DNA of 64,000 nt from Pharus latifolius (GCA_019359835.1 CM033329.1:930001-994000), one strand, 5' to 3'. Shown: positions 34,424 through 46,673, numbered from the stretch's first letter. Numbers and translations are program-made. The notes: generated by a model from the sequence alone, not told the origin.

Positions 34424-35021
34424 TTGTAGCTTGTCTCCTTTGCAGCTAGTTGTTGCCCCCAACTTGGCGGAGTATCTCCTTTAAGATGCCATTCGGATGC
34501 TTGTGCTCGGACGCGACAACCCAAGCACGTTGACGGAATAGCCGGATGACATCAGGGCTGCGGTACACCGCCTTAGCGAGGGTGGTCTTCCCCAGACCGC
34601 CGAACCCAAGGATGGAGACCACCTTCAGCTGATTTGGTTCGCCATGAGCCGCTGGCTTCAGCAACTCAAGGACCTCCTGTTTGGGCTTATCGAGGCACAT
34701 GAGCTCGGCCTCAGGGGTGGATGTGGAGGGGTCTGGCTCGTCGCCGTTGCCTTCTGCCCATCCGCTGATACGCGTCGAGGGCATGTTCCTTGAGCCTTTG
34801 TAGCTCCCCGGTGAACCGAGCGCACGTGCACATCGTCTTGGTCTTGTGAAACTTTGCTTGGGGCTTGCAAATGACCCTGTTTCTATAGAGGACGATGCAA
34901 TCCTCGATGTCGTACAGCAGCTCTTGTACTTCTCGCACCCACAAACGGACGACATCCTTGGATTCGGCGTGATTTCTGATGACCAAGTTCATCATGAGTA
35001 TCTCTCGATTGATGTCTTCAA
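34424..35021 (-). pseudogene. Palindrome left arm: inverted NLR CC to P-loop fragment
   Basis: About 598 bp, the reverse complement of 35,040-35,638 with high identity. On the minus strand it encodes the coiled coil (EDINREI... YDIEDCIVLYR), loses frame through the same 20-bp deletion found in the right arm (after GRRQR), then the P-loop segment GFGGLGKTTLAKAVY in a second frame. The shared deletion shows that one arm was copied from the other, not directly from the gene at 13,710. Confidence 0.9.
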
Positions 35022-35039
35022 AGACTCGACATGCTTTCC
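35022..35039. other. 18-bp spacer of the NLR palindrome
   Basis: AGACTCGACATGCTTTCC separates the inverted arms. Its right part resembles the codons preceding LEDIN in the gene at 13,710, so it probably derives from the NLR exon. Confidence 0.85.
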
Positions 35040-37949
35040 TTGAAGACATCAATCGAGAGTTGGACATGATGAACTTGATCATCACAAAGCACGCCGAGTC
35101 CAAAGATGTCGTCCATTTGTGGGTGCGAGAAGTGCAAGAGCTGCTGTACGACATCGAGGATTGCATCGTCCTCTATAGAAACAGGGTCATTTGCAAGCCC
35201 CAAGCAAAGTTTCACAAGACCAAGACGATGTGCACGCGCGCTCGGTTCGCCGGGGAGCTACAAAGGCTCAAGGAACGTGCCCTCGACGCGTATCAGCGGA
35301 TGGGCAGAAGGCAACGGCGACGAGCCAGACCCCTCCACATCCACCCCTGACGCCGAGCTCATGTGCCTCGATAAGCCCAAACAGGAGGTCCTTGAGTTGC
35401 TGAAGCCAGCGGCTCATGGCGAACCAAATCAACTAAAGGTGGTCTCCATCCTTGGGTTCGGCGGTCTGGGGAAGACCACCCTCGCTAAGGCGGTGTACCG
35501 CAGCCCTGATGTCATCTGGCTATTCTGTTAACGTGCTTGGGTTGTCACGTCCAAGCACAAGCATCCGAATGGCATCTTAAAGGAGATACTCCGCCAAGTT
35601 GGGGGGCAACAACTAGCTGCAAACGAGACAAGCTACAATGTCCAGCAGCTGGCAGAAAACCTCAACAAGCACCTACGGGAAAAGCCGAGGTGAGTTTAAT
35701 TTTCCTTTTTCTTTTTTTTCTTTTTAAAAAATGAGATAAGAGTTTAATTTTCTTTATCACTGACTCTGCTTAATTTGTAGTTGTTTTACTCTTACCCCAT
35801 CAATGGCCGACTGAGACTAGCATTCTCAGCAGCCAGTTTCCTTACACAGTCACACAGTTACTTATAATGCAAGTGCTAAACAAAGATAGCATGTAGTATG
35901 CATCATAAAATTTTCATAACTTTAGTTAGTGCAAATTGAGGAACTTCTTGGAAACAACTTGAGTAAGTATCACAATAACAACTGCGAATCATTACATAAG
36001 TAACATTCTTTAGAAGAGCTGCAAAAAGAACAACTAAAATTAACCTCGTTTGTAGAGTGCTCATTGATCTTTCTGATTTTGTGCTAATTTGACTGTCAGG
36101 TACATGATTGTAATCGATGGCATGCAGACATAAGTGTGGGAAATTATAAAACAAACTATAAGATCTGCATTCCCTGGTGATTGCACTGATGGCACTGATG
36201 GCAGAATAATTGTGACCACAAGTATTCAATCTATCGTCACTACCTGTTGCTCCCAAAGCTGGTATGTGTATAGGATGCAAACGCTCAATGAGTCTGACTC
36301 TAAAGATTTACTCTTACAAGGAGTTTTTTGCTCTCCAACATACTGTTCACCAAATTTTGAGGAAGGTTCAAAAAGCATCTTGAAGAAATGTGATGGTATA
36401 CCACTTGCCTTAGTTGATATTTCTCAACATTTGCGCTGCAAGTCGAACCCAACAGGGGATCACTGCAAAGATGTCTGCAACAACCTGGGTTCTGTCCTCA
36501 CAAGAATGAAACAAGTGCTTATCCGTAGCTATGAAAATCTACCTCGATATGATCTCAAGACTTGCTTGCTTGCTTTCTGTGAGCATATACTCAAGTGATC
36601 ATCAAATCGAGGGGAAAAGTCTAGTTCGGAGATGGTTAGTTGAAGGGTTTGTGGTTAAAGATCTGACAGATATCGGACGCAAGGATGAGGATATTACTCA
36701 TGACCTTTTTGAGAAGTTGATCAACCGGGGTGTCATTCAGCCAGTGAACATTAGCAATAATGCGGGAGTGAAGACATGTCAACTTCATGATATAATGCTT
36801 GCTTTCATTGTCCGAGAGTCATTTTTTGAGAATTTCATTACTTTTATTCACAATGACGAAGTTATACCTGACAAAATCATACGTCGACTCTCTCTCCACA
36901 AACCCAACAATGTGATTAGGAACATTGATTTATCTCATGTTAGGTCACTAACAATCTTCGAGCATGATGGCTAAGATCCTACGGATTTTCAGAAGTGTAA
37001 GTTGCTGCGCGTCCTGCACCTAGAAAAATGTAAGGAGATTAAGGACAGTGATCTTGACAGCATATGCAAAATGTTGCACCTAAAGTATTTGAGCCTCAAG
37101 GGTACTAATGTTGGCAAGCTTCCGAGAGGAATCTCAAAACTGCATCATCTAGAGACAATGGATATATGGGAGACAAAGGTGAGTATATTACCCATGAAAA
37201 TTCTCGATCTACCACAGTTAACTCACCTGTTAATAAATTGGAAACTCTGTTAGGGTTTATTATGGATGGTGAGAACCAAGTTTTTCATCATATTATGTTT
37301 CATATTAACAAACTGAGGAAGGTTAAGATATGGGCTGAGAGTGCTCCAAACAAAGACATTACTGATCTTTTAGTCCTCCCTCAAGAAGCGCTTTGCCGAA
37401 GCAAATGCTCTTAAATCTCTATCAATTCATTTTGGTGATCACTCTATAGACTTCCTCGACTTTGTTGGTCATATCTGCTTCCTCGCCTCAATCAAACTAG
37501 AAGGAAAGTTAAGCAAATTGCCCACATTTATCACATCGCCCAATCAAATCTCGAAGTTGCACCTTTTATCAACTGGTTTGGAGAGCCAGGAATTATCAAC
37601 TCTGCAGGATCTACAGATGTTGCTTTATCTGAAACTGGTCGAGGTTGGTATTGAATTTGGTGAGCACAGCAAGTTTGAAATCCCATCTGATAAATTCCGA
37701 AGCCTTCAACGACTCTACTTCCAGGCTCAGAAGCTCCGACAAATTAGCATCGCAGAAGGAGCCATGCCGCATCTCACCTCTCTTCAGTTGATATGGAAGG
37801 ATGCAGATGGTCCTCGTGTCAATGCCATCGGAAATCTCCGAGGTCTCAAGGAAGTGACTCTAGCTTCTACTGTTGGTGAAGAAAGAAGGAAAGCTTGGGA
37901 GCAAGATGCAAAGAAGCATCAAAACAGGCCAAAAATCAATGTTATGTAG
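35040..37949 (+). pseudogene. NLR pseudogene, paralogue of the gene at 13,710
   Basis: Exon 1 starts inside the coiled coil (no start codon, palindrome instead of promoter) and runs to a GTGAG donor near 35,690. The intron ends near 36,100 and exon 2 ends at 37,949. Lesions relative to the intact gene are a 20-bp deletion near 35,308, TAA at 35,529-35,531 after the P-loop, TAA at 36,131-36,133 (Gln codon in the paralogue), an insertion near 36,570, a TAA near 36,973, a larger deletion near 37,230 and a 2-bp deletion near 37,375. The kinase-2 region again reads MIVIDGMQ. The intron and 3' flank are nearly identical to the paralogue's, so duplication is recent relative to the family. Confidence 0.93.
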
Positions 37950-38079
37950 ATTAAAACTGTACATCTGGCATAATACTTGATTCTGCAAATTGGTCCAACT
38001 GTGCGTGTTTCTATGTTCAGTTCTCCTTTCTTTGTGTTGTACAAAAATTAATTCTTGCCCTTGTAATCATTGACACACC

Positions 38080-39121
38080 CAAAAAAAAGTGGTAGATATA
38101 CTGAAATAGGTTAAACGGATTGATTTTAGAATGGGTTGGTTTTGAATTAGGTGAAATGAGATGAGAAATTAAATTGAGTTGGATTAAATTGGATTGAATT
38201 GACTTCAGAAATGGTTGGGTTGAATTGCATTGAGGTGGGAAAATTTTGACTGCTATTGGATTGGAGTCTATAGAAACAATTTGAGTTCATAATCTTAATT
38301 TTTTTCTCCATTCCTTAAATACTTTTTAAATGAATAGACTAGATTTGTGTTGAGAAATGAGTTGAGTCTATGTTGAGAGAAAGGGTTGAGTTAGATTGGA
38401 TTAAAAAAGTAAGTGGATTGAGTTAGATTTGATTTTATAAAATGTGTTATGGGTTTGAAGAGAATTTAGGTAACTTTGAATTGAACTTCAGCGTATCACC
38501 ACCCAAAATATATCGACATCCTTTGCAACGGAGATTTTGGCTCTTCTATCTGTATCACAATTATAAATGAATAATTGGCACATCAAAGCGTGAGTGAATC
38601 GATGAACATCCGGTATCCTTGCCAGCATAATTCTGTATCCAACATGGCTTAGATGAAGATGATCGCAACAAAGCCCACTTCCATCTGCAATAGGGCTGTG
38701 CCGTTGATGGGCCGGCCGGAAGCACGGCCATCCGGCCCGGCCTGTGCTGGCGTGCCGTGCCGTTCTGCGATTTCCAGCCTGATGGGCGGCCCGGCTAAAT
38801 CAGAATCCCAATGGCGTGCAGTTGCAGATCATACAGTTAACTAATCATTCGTACGTGATGCTTTGTAGTCTAGACAAATGCATCTTGCACTTTCTCAAGC
38901 ATTAACACGAGATTCTTCAGTGGGATGTAGGAGAACTGAAGTGCGGATGTGCCACTGCTCTGTCAATGCGAACCACCGCGAACGGAGGACGTGACGGTAT
39001 GGTGGTGGACACGCCGGCTAGCTTGTCATTCCTTCTGTGCGGAGCGCATTGTTCAGACTGCATTTAAAAGCTCTGCCTTTGGTCTTTTTGGCACCCAAAG
39101 TTTGCCTTTCCCCTCAACGAA

Positions 39122-39122
<1 letters not shown>
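38080..39122. other. Intergenic DNA without a gene
   Basis: Includes a low-complexity stretch built from GGATTGAATT-like words (about 38,110-38,470) and a GC-rich patch (38,690-38,800) with repeated GGCCGG/CCGTGCCG words, like the terminal region of a grass DNA transposon. No coding evidence. Confidence 0.5.

Positions 39123-39162
<40 letters not shown>
39123..39162. repeat. (CT)n followed by (TA)n microsatellite
   Basis: About 12 CT/TC units and about 7 TA units. A second (TA)n tract at 39,951-39,976 brackets the inverted-repeat element between them. Confidence 0.9.
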
Positions 39163-39949
39163 GGGATACCCTATTCTACATCCGCTCATAGAATAGTTAT
39201 TCTATGTCCATCTTCTGTATCGTTGGATCATGCATCGAGATTAGAATTTTATTGACGGTAATAACTACCATAAACGACTCCATTATCTCTAAAACATAGA
39301 AATCCACACGATTTATTATAACCGCACACTATTCCTAAAAAATAGGAACTGACTAAAACATAGTCAGTTATTTACTGGTCGCGTAATATAAATTTATTGG
39401 TTATATATTACAGATTTACTAAACGGACCAGTAAATATATAGTATATGATCAGTAAATTTACTGATCACATACTATAGATTTTTGTCAATAAATTTACTA
39501 ATCCCGAATATAAATTTATTGATCGTATACCACAGATTTACTAGACGGGCCAGTAAATATACAGTATATGACCAATAAATTTACTGGTCACATATTATAG
39601 ATTATATTATAAATTTTTATGAGCAAATTTACTGGTCGTGTAGTATAAATTTACTGGTCATATACTATAGACATATACTATATATTTTTGTCAGTAAATT
39701 TACTGGTCATATAATATAAATTTATTGGATGTGAACAAGACGAAGAGGTGGTTAGTGCGGATATCGATCAGTAACAATAAAATATTTCAAATATTTACTG
39801 TCGTTATGAAATAAAACGACAAATTTTTTTAAACAGAGAATAACCGCTATCTCTATCCAACGGTTGTATTTTATTCTAGTAAGTTAGATCGGACTGTTTT
39901 TAGACTAAGTATAGAATAACTATTTTAGGGATGGGTGTAGAATAGTGTT

Positions 39950-39950
<1 letters not shown>
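39163..39950. mobile_element. Non-coding inverted-repeat element with internal repeats
   Basis: The left end (CCCTATTCTACATCCGCTC, then ATAGAATAGTTATTCTAT) and the complement of the right end (ACACTATTCTACACCCATCCC, then AAAATAGTTATTCTAT) form imperfect terminal inverted repeats of roughly 40-50 bp. The interior carries many degenerate copies of a word like GTAAATTTACTGGTCATATA. No coding capacity. It is flanked by (TA)n on both sides, which may be its target preference. Superfamily not determined. Confidence 0.7.
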
Positions 39951-39976
<26 letters not shown>

Positions 39977-39980
<4 letters not shown>

Positions 39981-41128
39981 TTGTAATTAAAAGTCATGCT
40001 GCCCATGCACATTCTACTAATGCCCTTAAGTTTTGACACTTCAGAGGCTTAGTTAAAAGCTCTGACTTTTGGTGCAGCAGCAAAAGATTTGCTGGACATG
40101 TTTACAGATCTTCCTGTTTGTATAATCTTTTACAGTCACTTTTGTTAGGTCACTGTTTTAAGAGTCCTTGAATAGATGATGGCTTAGACATGTTTACTAT
40201 TGCTAGGTTAGCATTAACCTGCTCGAGAACTCTAAATAGATTTCCTATGCATTGCATCTTTACTGAGTCATCAGTGTTCCAGCTTTACATATTCAGTTCA
40301 GTGCTAGCTGTAATACTTTTTGGATGTCAGTTAGTTTGATAGGGTTATCTTTTTTTTAAATTAAAAAAAAACTGAGTCCGTGTAGATTGTGTGCCAGACT
40401 GCCAGTAGGGTGGATGCAAGCTCCTTGCCGTTGTCTGCAACAAAATAGCGCATCGTTTTACCATCGGTTTTACTTTCAGTTTTAGCATCCCCTTGGCCTT
40501 CATGGCATGAACTCAATCAGCGACGCAACTATCCAAAATATTTGTTCTGAACACTAGTACTTAGTTGTTCGGATTAAGGACTAACACTTCCTGAAATGTT
40601 CTTACTGAAGCAACTACAGTTTTGTGCTTTATTTGACTGAATTGGTGGCACGATTCTCTGAAATTTATTATCAGGCATGTCTGAACTTATAACCAGTTGC
40701 ACTTGTTAACTGCTGGTGGTTGATTCTACAATTGCTGTGCTACAACTTCTATGCTGCAGGTTGTACTAGATAAGATTGAAGGAATATATCAATAATTGCC
40801 GTTAACCAAGAGACTCTTGATTAGATCTCAACCATATCCCTTTTGCATGCTAATGTGTTACCTGCCAGTGTTGCTATTGAATTCAGGTAATTAAGACATT
40901 GATATCTCAACTTTTTCCATAGTGGATCTATCTAGATACGTGTAAACTCATTCAACATTGTCCTGAATTCAACATAAAACACTAAAATTCAGTACAAAAC
41001 AATGCCTTCTGCACATTTGGTGAACCAGACAGTTTTATTTTACCAGCTTGTGGTCCTGACTCCTGACTTGTTTTTTCAGCCCCATTACACTGGCAAGAAC
41101 CAGTGCCAGCAAGAAACGGTAACCCTGA
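39977..41128. other. Intergenic DNA without a gene
   Basis: AT-rich sequence with only short frames. It reads like intron or intergenic DNA. No domain or RNA is visible. Confidence 0.5.
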
Positions 41129-41457
41129 GGCTATCTCCAACGCAAGTTTCGTGGGAGTCATGTGCCTGTTGGGAGAGAGAAAAATATATTTTTCAATCGG
41201 TGGGAGCACATGTTGCAGCTTGGGTAATCAATGGATAGCCGACAATTTTTTTTAATTATTTATATTCTTAATTTACATATTAAGTCATTCTCTAACTATT
41301 TTTCTCTCCTCTTTAAAGAATGAACAAAAATTTTATTATTCTTTCTCCTTCAAAAGCCTCCTAAACACCAAAATATTAGAGTATTTGATTCTTTGAAAGA
41401 TTTTTTACACATGTAATACATTCTCTCCACCGGAGTCTCCTTACATCCGAGATAGCC
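41129..41457. mobile_element. MITE, PIF/Tourist-like family member (short, 329 bp)
   Basis: Tips GGCTATCTCCAAC and the complement of GGCTATCTCGGAT are flanked by TGA on the left and TAA on the right (an imperfect TWA-type duplication). The terminal word GGCTATCTCC is shared with member 3 at 17,881. The interior is AT-rich and non-coding. Confidence 0.7.
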
Positions 41458-41777
41458 TAAGTTGTACATTTGTTGCTTGAGAGATAAATTCAGATTTGCA
41501 GTTAAGTGTTAGCCGTACTAATCTTACTGACATCTTATTCCACATAGACACTGCAGATTTGCTGTTCATGGCCTGTCACATGCATCAGCTGCTTGCTAGT
41601 GGGCACACTACACTACACTTCACTCTTCAGCTGCATTTTCAAGTTTGCAAATGCAGCAACTATTGCAACACTAAGTACTGTTTACTTTTCTGTTAAAAAT
41701 CTATACGACATCTTGGTGGTCCTTTAATTTCAGATCTCTCCACCTGCAGATAAGGCTAAGAATTTGAGCAGCTTTTG

Positions 41778-41903
41778 GTGGTTGTGGCAGAAATCAGAAT
41801 ATTTCTTGGCAGAAACAGGAAAATGGAAGATTGAAGAAGGGTGGTTGTGGCAGAAATCAGAATATTTCTTGGCAGAAACAGAAAAATGGAAGATTGAAGA
41901 AGA
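41778..41903. repeat. Two-copy 63-bp tandem repeat
   Basis: Units beginning GTGGTTGTGGCAGAAATCAG at 41,778 and 41,841 are almost identical. No encompassing gene is recognised. Confidence 0.9.
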
Positions 41904-42324
41904 GAAAAGATGGTTCATGCATGATTGATGCCAGAAGCAAGAATGGGTCCATGCAAATCCATTGAAGATGGTGGGTGAAGGTAAGTAAATTCAGTGCCCA
42001 TAATGTTGTCAATGAGGGAACTTGGTACCTTTCTATATATAGGAACTTGACCAGTGCATGATGCCTTCATGTATAAATGCAAACAGATCTAGACATAAAC
42101 ACGGTGTTTGTTGGGAATTGTGAGAAAATCAGTGAGGTGTCAACTCGCATTTATCATGTTTGGATGTGTCCATTGTGATCTCAATCACTCCCATCTTTTT
42201 GCCCTTCGGAAACATTATTTATGCGTACCAATGTTTATTTATGAAATTCTTACGAAAAATGGCTTATAATTAGTCTCCTTTCCACCCCGGTACTCACTCC
42301 GCTCCCAGCATTCTCTTAAATGTT

Positions 42325-42615
42325 ACTACGTCTGTTTTAAATAGAAGTCATTTTGATATCTAACACTAAAAATAAGATATAAAAGATAATAATCAAAATA
42401 ATTTTAGCTAATACATCTTATTAAAAATTTATCTATATCTCTGTATATACATCTCTTCTTAATATTGATAGACAAATTTATTAAAAAATAAACTTCAATT
42501 ATTAAAAGAAAAGCATATCTGAAAAAACATATGCAAATATGTCTCGAACTTTTAGAATAACATTTATTTATAAACAAAATAAGCTAGAATAACATCTATT
42601 TAGAAAAAGGGAGTA
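42325..42615. mobile_element. Stowaway-like MITE (diverged)
   Basis: The left end TACGTCTGTTTTAAATAGAAGTCATTTT and the right end TAACATCTATTTAGAAAAAGGGAGTA form imperfect inverted repeats with the GGGAGTA tip and TA target typical of Stowaway elements in grasses. The interior is AT-rich. Confidence 0.6.
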
Positions 42616-44078
42616 TGTTTCTTTCTTCTCAAATAATTATCATTTTGATTTAGAGAATTTATTCACAAATAGTTGCTTTGCATTTTCTAGGAACCACTAA
42701 AAAATCTCATATTACTACTACATCAAGAAAATATATATTAATTTTATTACCTCGTCATTTGTTGGTAGGGGACTGGGGTGGATGAGTATTATGTGAGTAG
42801 TAGTTAGATTGTTAAAGTTAAGTTATTGTTAGAGTTAATAGGAGTATTTTTGAGATATAATATTAGAATTGTGATTGCCTTTGTTATTAGAATTAGAAAA
42901 AAAAAATTCAAGAACGGATATATTAGATCATGCCTTTTGGATGAGCTTTATGTACGCATCTAGAGATCTAGAAGAATCTTTCTATTAGCTCTCATAAACT
43001 ATTTTATTTATTATAAAATTTATGTGAAATTCTTGTATTCCATACAAACCTCAGTTTAAGGGAAAGAGTGGCATGGAGTATATATAGAAGAGAGTATTAA
43101 CCGTTGATTTTATTTATTTAATGGCTATTAATATCTAAATCTGCTAAATAAAAATGGAAACATAACAAACTTTCCATGTTTATGTGTTTGTAGTCCAATG
43201 GTTAGGATAATCTTCGAAAAATAGACTAATAGACCAGTTTTTGTATTTCATTTTTATTTAGACTAATAGCACAAATACAACAAAAAAAAACTAAATAAGT
43301 CATTGTCAAAAACTAATAATGATAAGAGCTTTAGTTTGGCATGTCATTCAAAGATACAAATCCAGGCCCCTGTCCTTCAAACAAAAAGGAAGCACTAAAT
43401 CTTCCCTTGTGCGTAGAAAATGATGTTTCTGAACTTGACACTAAAGTCCCAAAATTATGTACCCGTTTCCAATTAGAATTCACATCTCCTGTATCGTGCG
43501 TTCGTGCTGTTGAAAAGGTGATAGAAAAGGCACATGTACTACGGCAAGTACATTAATTATAGCCAGAATATTATAGTTGTCCTTCCGGAACATTAACTTA
43601 TCGACGGCATGTTGGGAAGGAACAAAAGTAATGGTATTTATAACTTAGTGCATTTTGCTCCCAATCACATTTACTGTGGAATAGTCGAAATAAAAACAGA
43701 AGGGTAGAAACAATTTAGGCAAGAGGACTAATCACATGCCACACCAAAACAAAATAAAAGTAGCATAAATAACATACACAAAAAAAAAGAGAGATGCTAA
43801 TAGCCCTAGTAATTACTCTATGTTCTTATAAGAATATTATTTTACACACCAAAATGTATATTCCATTTTATGTTTTCGAGATGAAATATGTCTTCATCCA
43901 CTAAAAATATCCTCATAACTATTATTTCACCTACTCAATAATTACTTATATGCTAACAACACATCTATTACATTAACTACAAATAATAAGAGTATATATG
44001 TAATTTTATTTCACTTCAAAAATTATATATGGAACTAAACTGATATTCTTTTAAGAATGGATAGAGTATTATTAACTA

Positions 44079-44341
44079 CTTCCTTCGTCTCCAAATATAT
44101 ATCGTTTTGACATGTAGCACAAGAAACAAGGTATATGAAAAAAAAGACTGCATTAGTCTTATTTAATATGTTTTATAAGTGCCCATTCTAATCTTTCAAA
44201 TCATATATTTGTTTTTTTAAATATTAAATAAAGAGTATATAGGAAAGAGATATATCAATATATCTCAAGCCTATAGATCTATAAGTATTTGGAAACAAAC
44301 TTAAAAAATTAAAATGAAATGCATTTTAAAAGGAGAGGGAG
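44079..44341. mobile_element. Stowaway-like MITE
   Basis: The left tip CTTCCTTCGTCTCCAAATAT follows TA and the right tip AAAAGGAGAGGGAG is followed by TA, as in Stowaway. The inverted repeats are imperfect. Non-coding. Confidence 0.65.
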
Positions 44342-44545
44342 TATTAATCTTCCTATCACTTGTCCCCTTTACAGTAGTACAGTTACAGCAAAAATTAAAC
44401 CAATAATACACAAATCACACACACACAACACAAGTACACCAAACCAAGAACTTAAAAAAAAACAAGACTACTACTAATCAAACAATAAGATTCTATGACT
44501 AAAACTAAAACTAATTAAATTGTGTTCTTCGTTCTTAATTGTCAG

Positions 44546-46620
44546 TTAATTCCTGGCCACCTTGCTGCATGGTGACCTGACGCTTCCATCGTTCCCGGCA
44601 AGCATGAGGTACTTGTCCTTCCTGGTGAGCATGGTGCAGCCATAGCCGAGTGCAATGCCCATCTGTCTCTGGACATGGTTGGCCATGTCGGTGCTCGCCG
44701 CCTTCCTCGCCCTGACGGCGCTCGTGTCGACCTTCTCGAGGAACTGCACCGTGTAGCACATCCTGGGGTTGATCATGTAGTAGAGCGGATCGAGGCACTT
44801 CATGCCGCCGGCCGTCGTGGGGTAGAACATGGCCGTGTCGACGGCAAGCGCCACGGGCACCACGTCGTCGCTGAGCTCGGTGAAGAGAGGGCTGAACCGG
44901 AGCAGGTACGGCTCCCGGCAGGTGGTCCCCTCGGGGCAGACGACAACGAGGTTGCCGTTGTCGAGGAGGCGTGCCATGGCTCGCCCGTCGCTGTCGCGGT
45001 CGCGCGTCAGCCGGACCGTGCGGCCGATCGGCGAGATGAGCTCGGAGAGCCGGCTGAGGCTGTACGACACGGCCCGCACCTGCCGGTCCAGCGCCACGGA
45101 GACGTACACCGGGTCAATGAGCGTGCGGTGGTTGCACACGAAGAGCTGGCCGCGACCGCCGGCCGGTAGCGAAGGCATGTCCCCCTTCATGCGCCACGAC
45201 ATGCCGGTGGCGGCCAGGATGGGCGTGGAGTACTTGTACGGCACGATGAGCGCGACCGCGAGGCGGGCAGCAGCGAGGGCGACTCCGAGGGGCAGCCACA
45301 TGAACATGGCGATCGCGTTTACCGGCGTCGGCCGGAAGGCGAGGCGACCATCGTGGAAGACGAGCGGCTTGGGGTACTTGTCTCTCGGCAAGGTGTGCCA
45401 CCGCTCCTTGTCATATTGTGTCACAAGGTAAATCTCCTATATAGAGACAGTAAAAATGTTATGTAATTAATTAATTAGTTGCAAACTTTTGCATGTAACC
45501 AAAAAAAAAATGCAAATCTTATGAAGGTAAAAAGTGTGTGTAATATATTGTATCAACACGACTATTCTATGAAGTTAGCATGCATGTGTGAAGGGCAAGT
45601 ACCGAAGTACGTGAGTACTAGTGTTTGTTAAGTTTCAACAATCAAGAGGAGATATATACCCAAACTCATGGTACAACCTACATAAATAAAAAGATTTTAG
45701 CACTCAACTTTAAACAAATCTTATGCTAGTTATTATGCCCCTTGATCGTTCAAGATAATTATAACATAAGCACAACACCATGCAAAAACATGGTATATAT
45801 ATTTTACCTACATAACTCACATATTGGTAAAAGAAAAAAAGTAACTTAGATAGACATAATAATACACCAAATTAATTAACCATGTTAAATAACTAATAGT
45901 TAATTAACAAACATATACCTTGCAACAAGATGAGATTGGATATTGGGAGAACCCCATTAATGAGGAAGACAACCCCACAACACCACCTTCCATCTTCTGA
46001 TCCTCTTCCACCATGGCCACCACCACCTCATCTTCTTCTTCTTCCTCCATGAAACCAGTGTAGAACCCCCAAAGCACCTTGAGCTCCCTCCCAACAACCA
46101 CCTCAGCCTCCAAGTACTCCTTTAAGAACCCTTCAACCATGACCCTAGGCATGCTGCTCACGCACACCCTCCTCATGGCCCTTCTCATCACCTCGAACCC
46201 TTCAAGCCCCACATCCTCCAGGAACCACTTGGGCAGCACGGCGCGGCCGGCGCGGAAACGGGAAACCCGCAGGCCGCAGAAGGAGACCATGACCATGGCC
46301 TTCAAGGCCAGGTCATTGCCCATGACACAAAGCAAAGGGTAGAGGAGGAGCAAGAGGAGGCCTCTCAAGAACCCTCCTGCCTCTAGTGCCACAAGCATGA
46401 AGTAGGGGAAGAGGGAGGAAGACTTGAGAAGGCCACCGTCGACGTCGACGACGACGGTTTGCGTGGCGAGCTTCTCCATTGGAGGAGGAGGAAAGCACAT
46501 GTGTTGTTTCAATGTGTTGTTGTTGTTGTTGGATGTTCTAAAGAGACTAGGCTTGCCATGGAAGAGGAGGGAGAGCAAGGTAGAGCAAAGCTTGTGTGAT
46601 GAGAGCTTCTTCTTGGCCAT
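44546..46620 (-). CDS. Glycerol-3-phosphate acyltransferase (plant GPAT family), 2 exons, about 530 aa
   Basis: Land-plant GPATs acylate glycerol-3-phosphate in the ER to make precursors for cutin, suberin or pollen and tapetum lipids. Exon 1 is 46,620 to about 45,919, the intron runs to 45,437 (GT-AG), and exon 2 is 45,436-44,546. The N-terminal half is the HAD-like phosphatase fold with VVDVDGGLL (residues 58-65), a variant of DxDGT, and hydrophobic segments. The acyltransferase half has motif I NHRTLIDP (about 336-343, His337 and Asp341), GRTVRLTRD, motif III VCPEGTTCREP, and the block VPVALAVDTAMF. Length fits the family. Sequence feel is closest to the GPAT1/2/3 clade, which in grasses includes anther male-fertility GPATs, but I cannot fix the orthologue. 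An Asn run near residues 31-35 comes from a (TTG)n microsatellite. Confidence 0.93.
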
Positions 46621-46673
46621 ATTCTTTTAACTGTTTTGTTTTTGTTTGATGGATGGATGGATGGATCGGCCCC

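Larger units (their letters stand above)
41904..44545. other. Intergenic DNA with two Stowaway-like MITEs, no gene recognised
   Basis: AT-rich DNA downstream of the acyltransferase gene. A 71-codon frame at 43,341 has no recognisable family. The MITEs at 42,325 and 44,079 are listed separately. Confidence 0.5.

Noticed and set aside
43341..43556. 71-codon frame as a possible gene
   Set aside because: Protein-like at a glance but isolated, with no ATG context, neighbours or recognisable family.
44675..45431. Long plus-strand frames opposite the acyltransferase
   Set aside because: GC-rich shadows of the well-supported minus-strand exon, with no independent domain.
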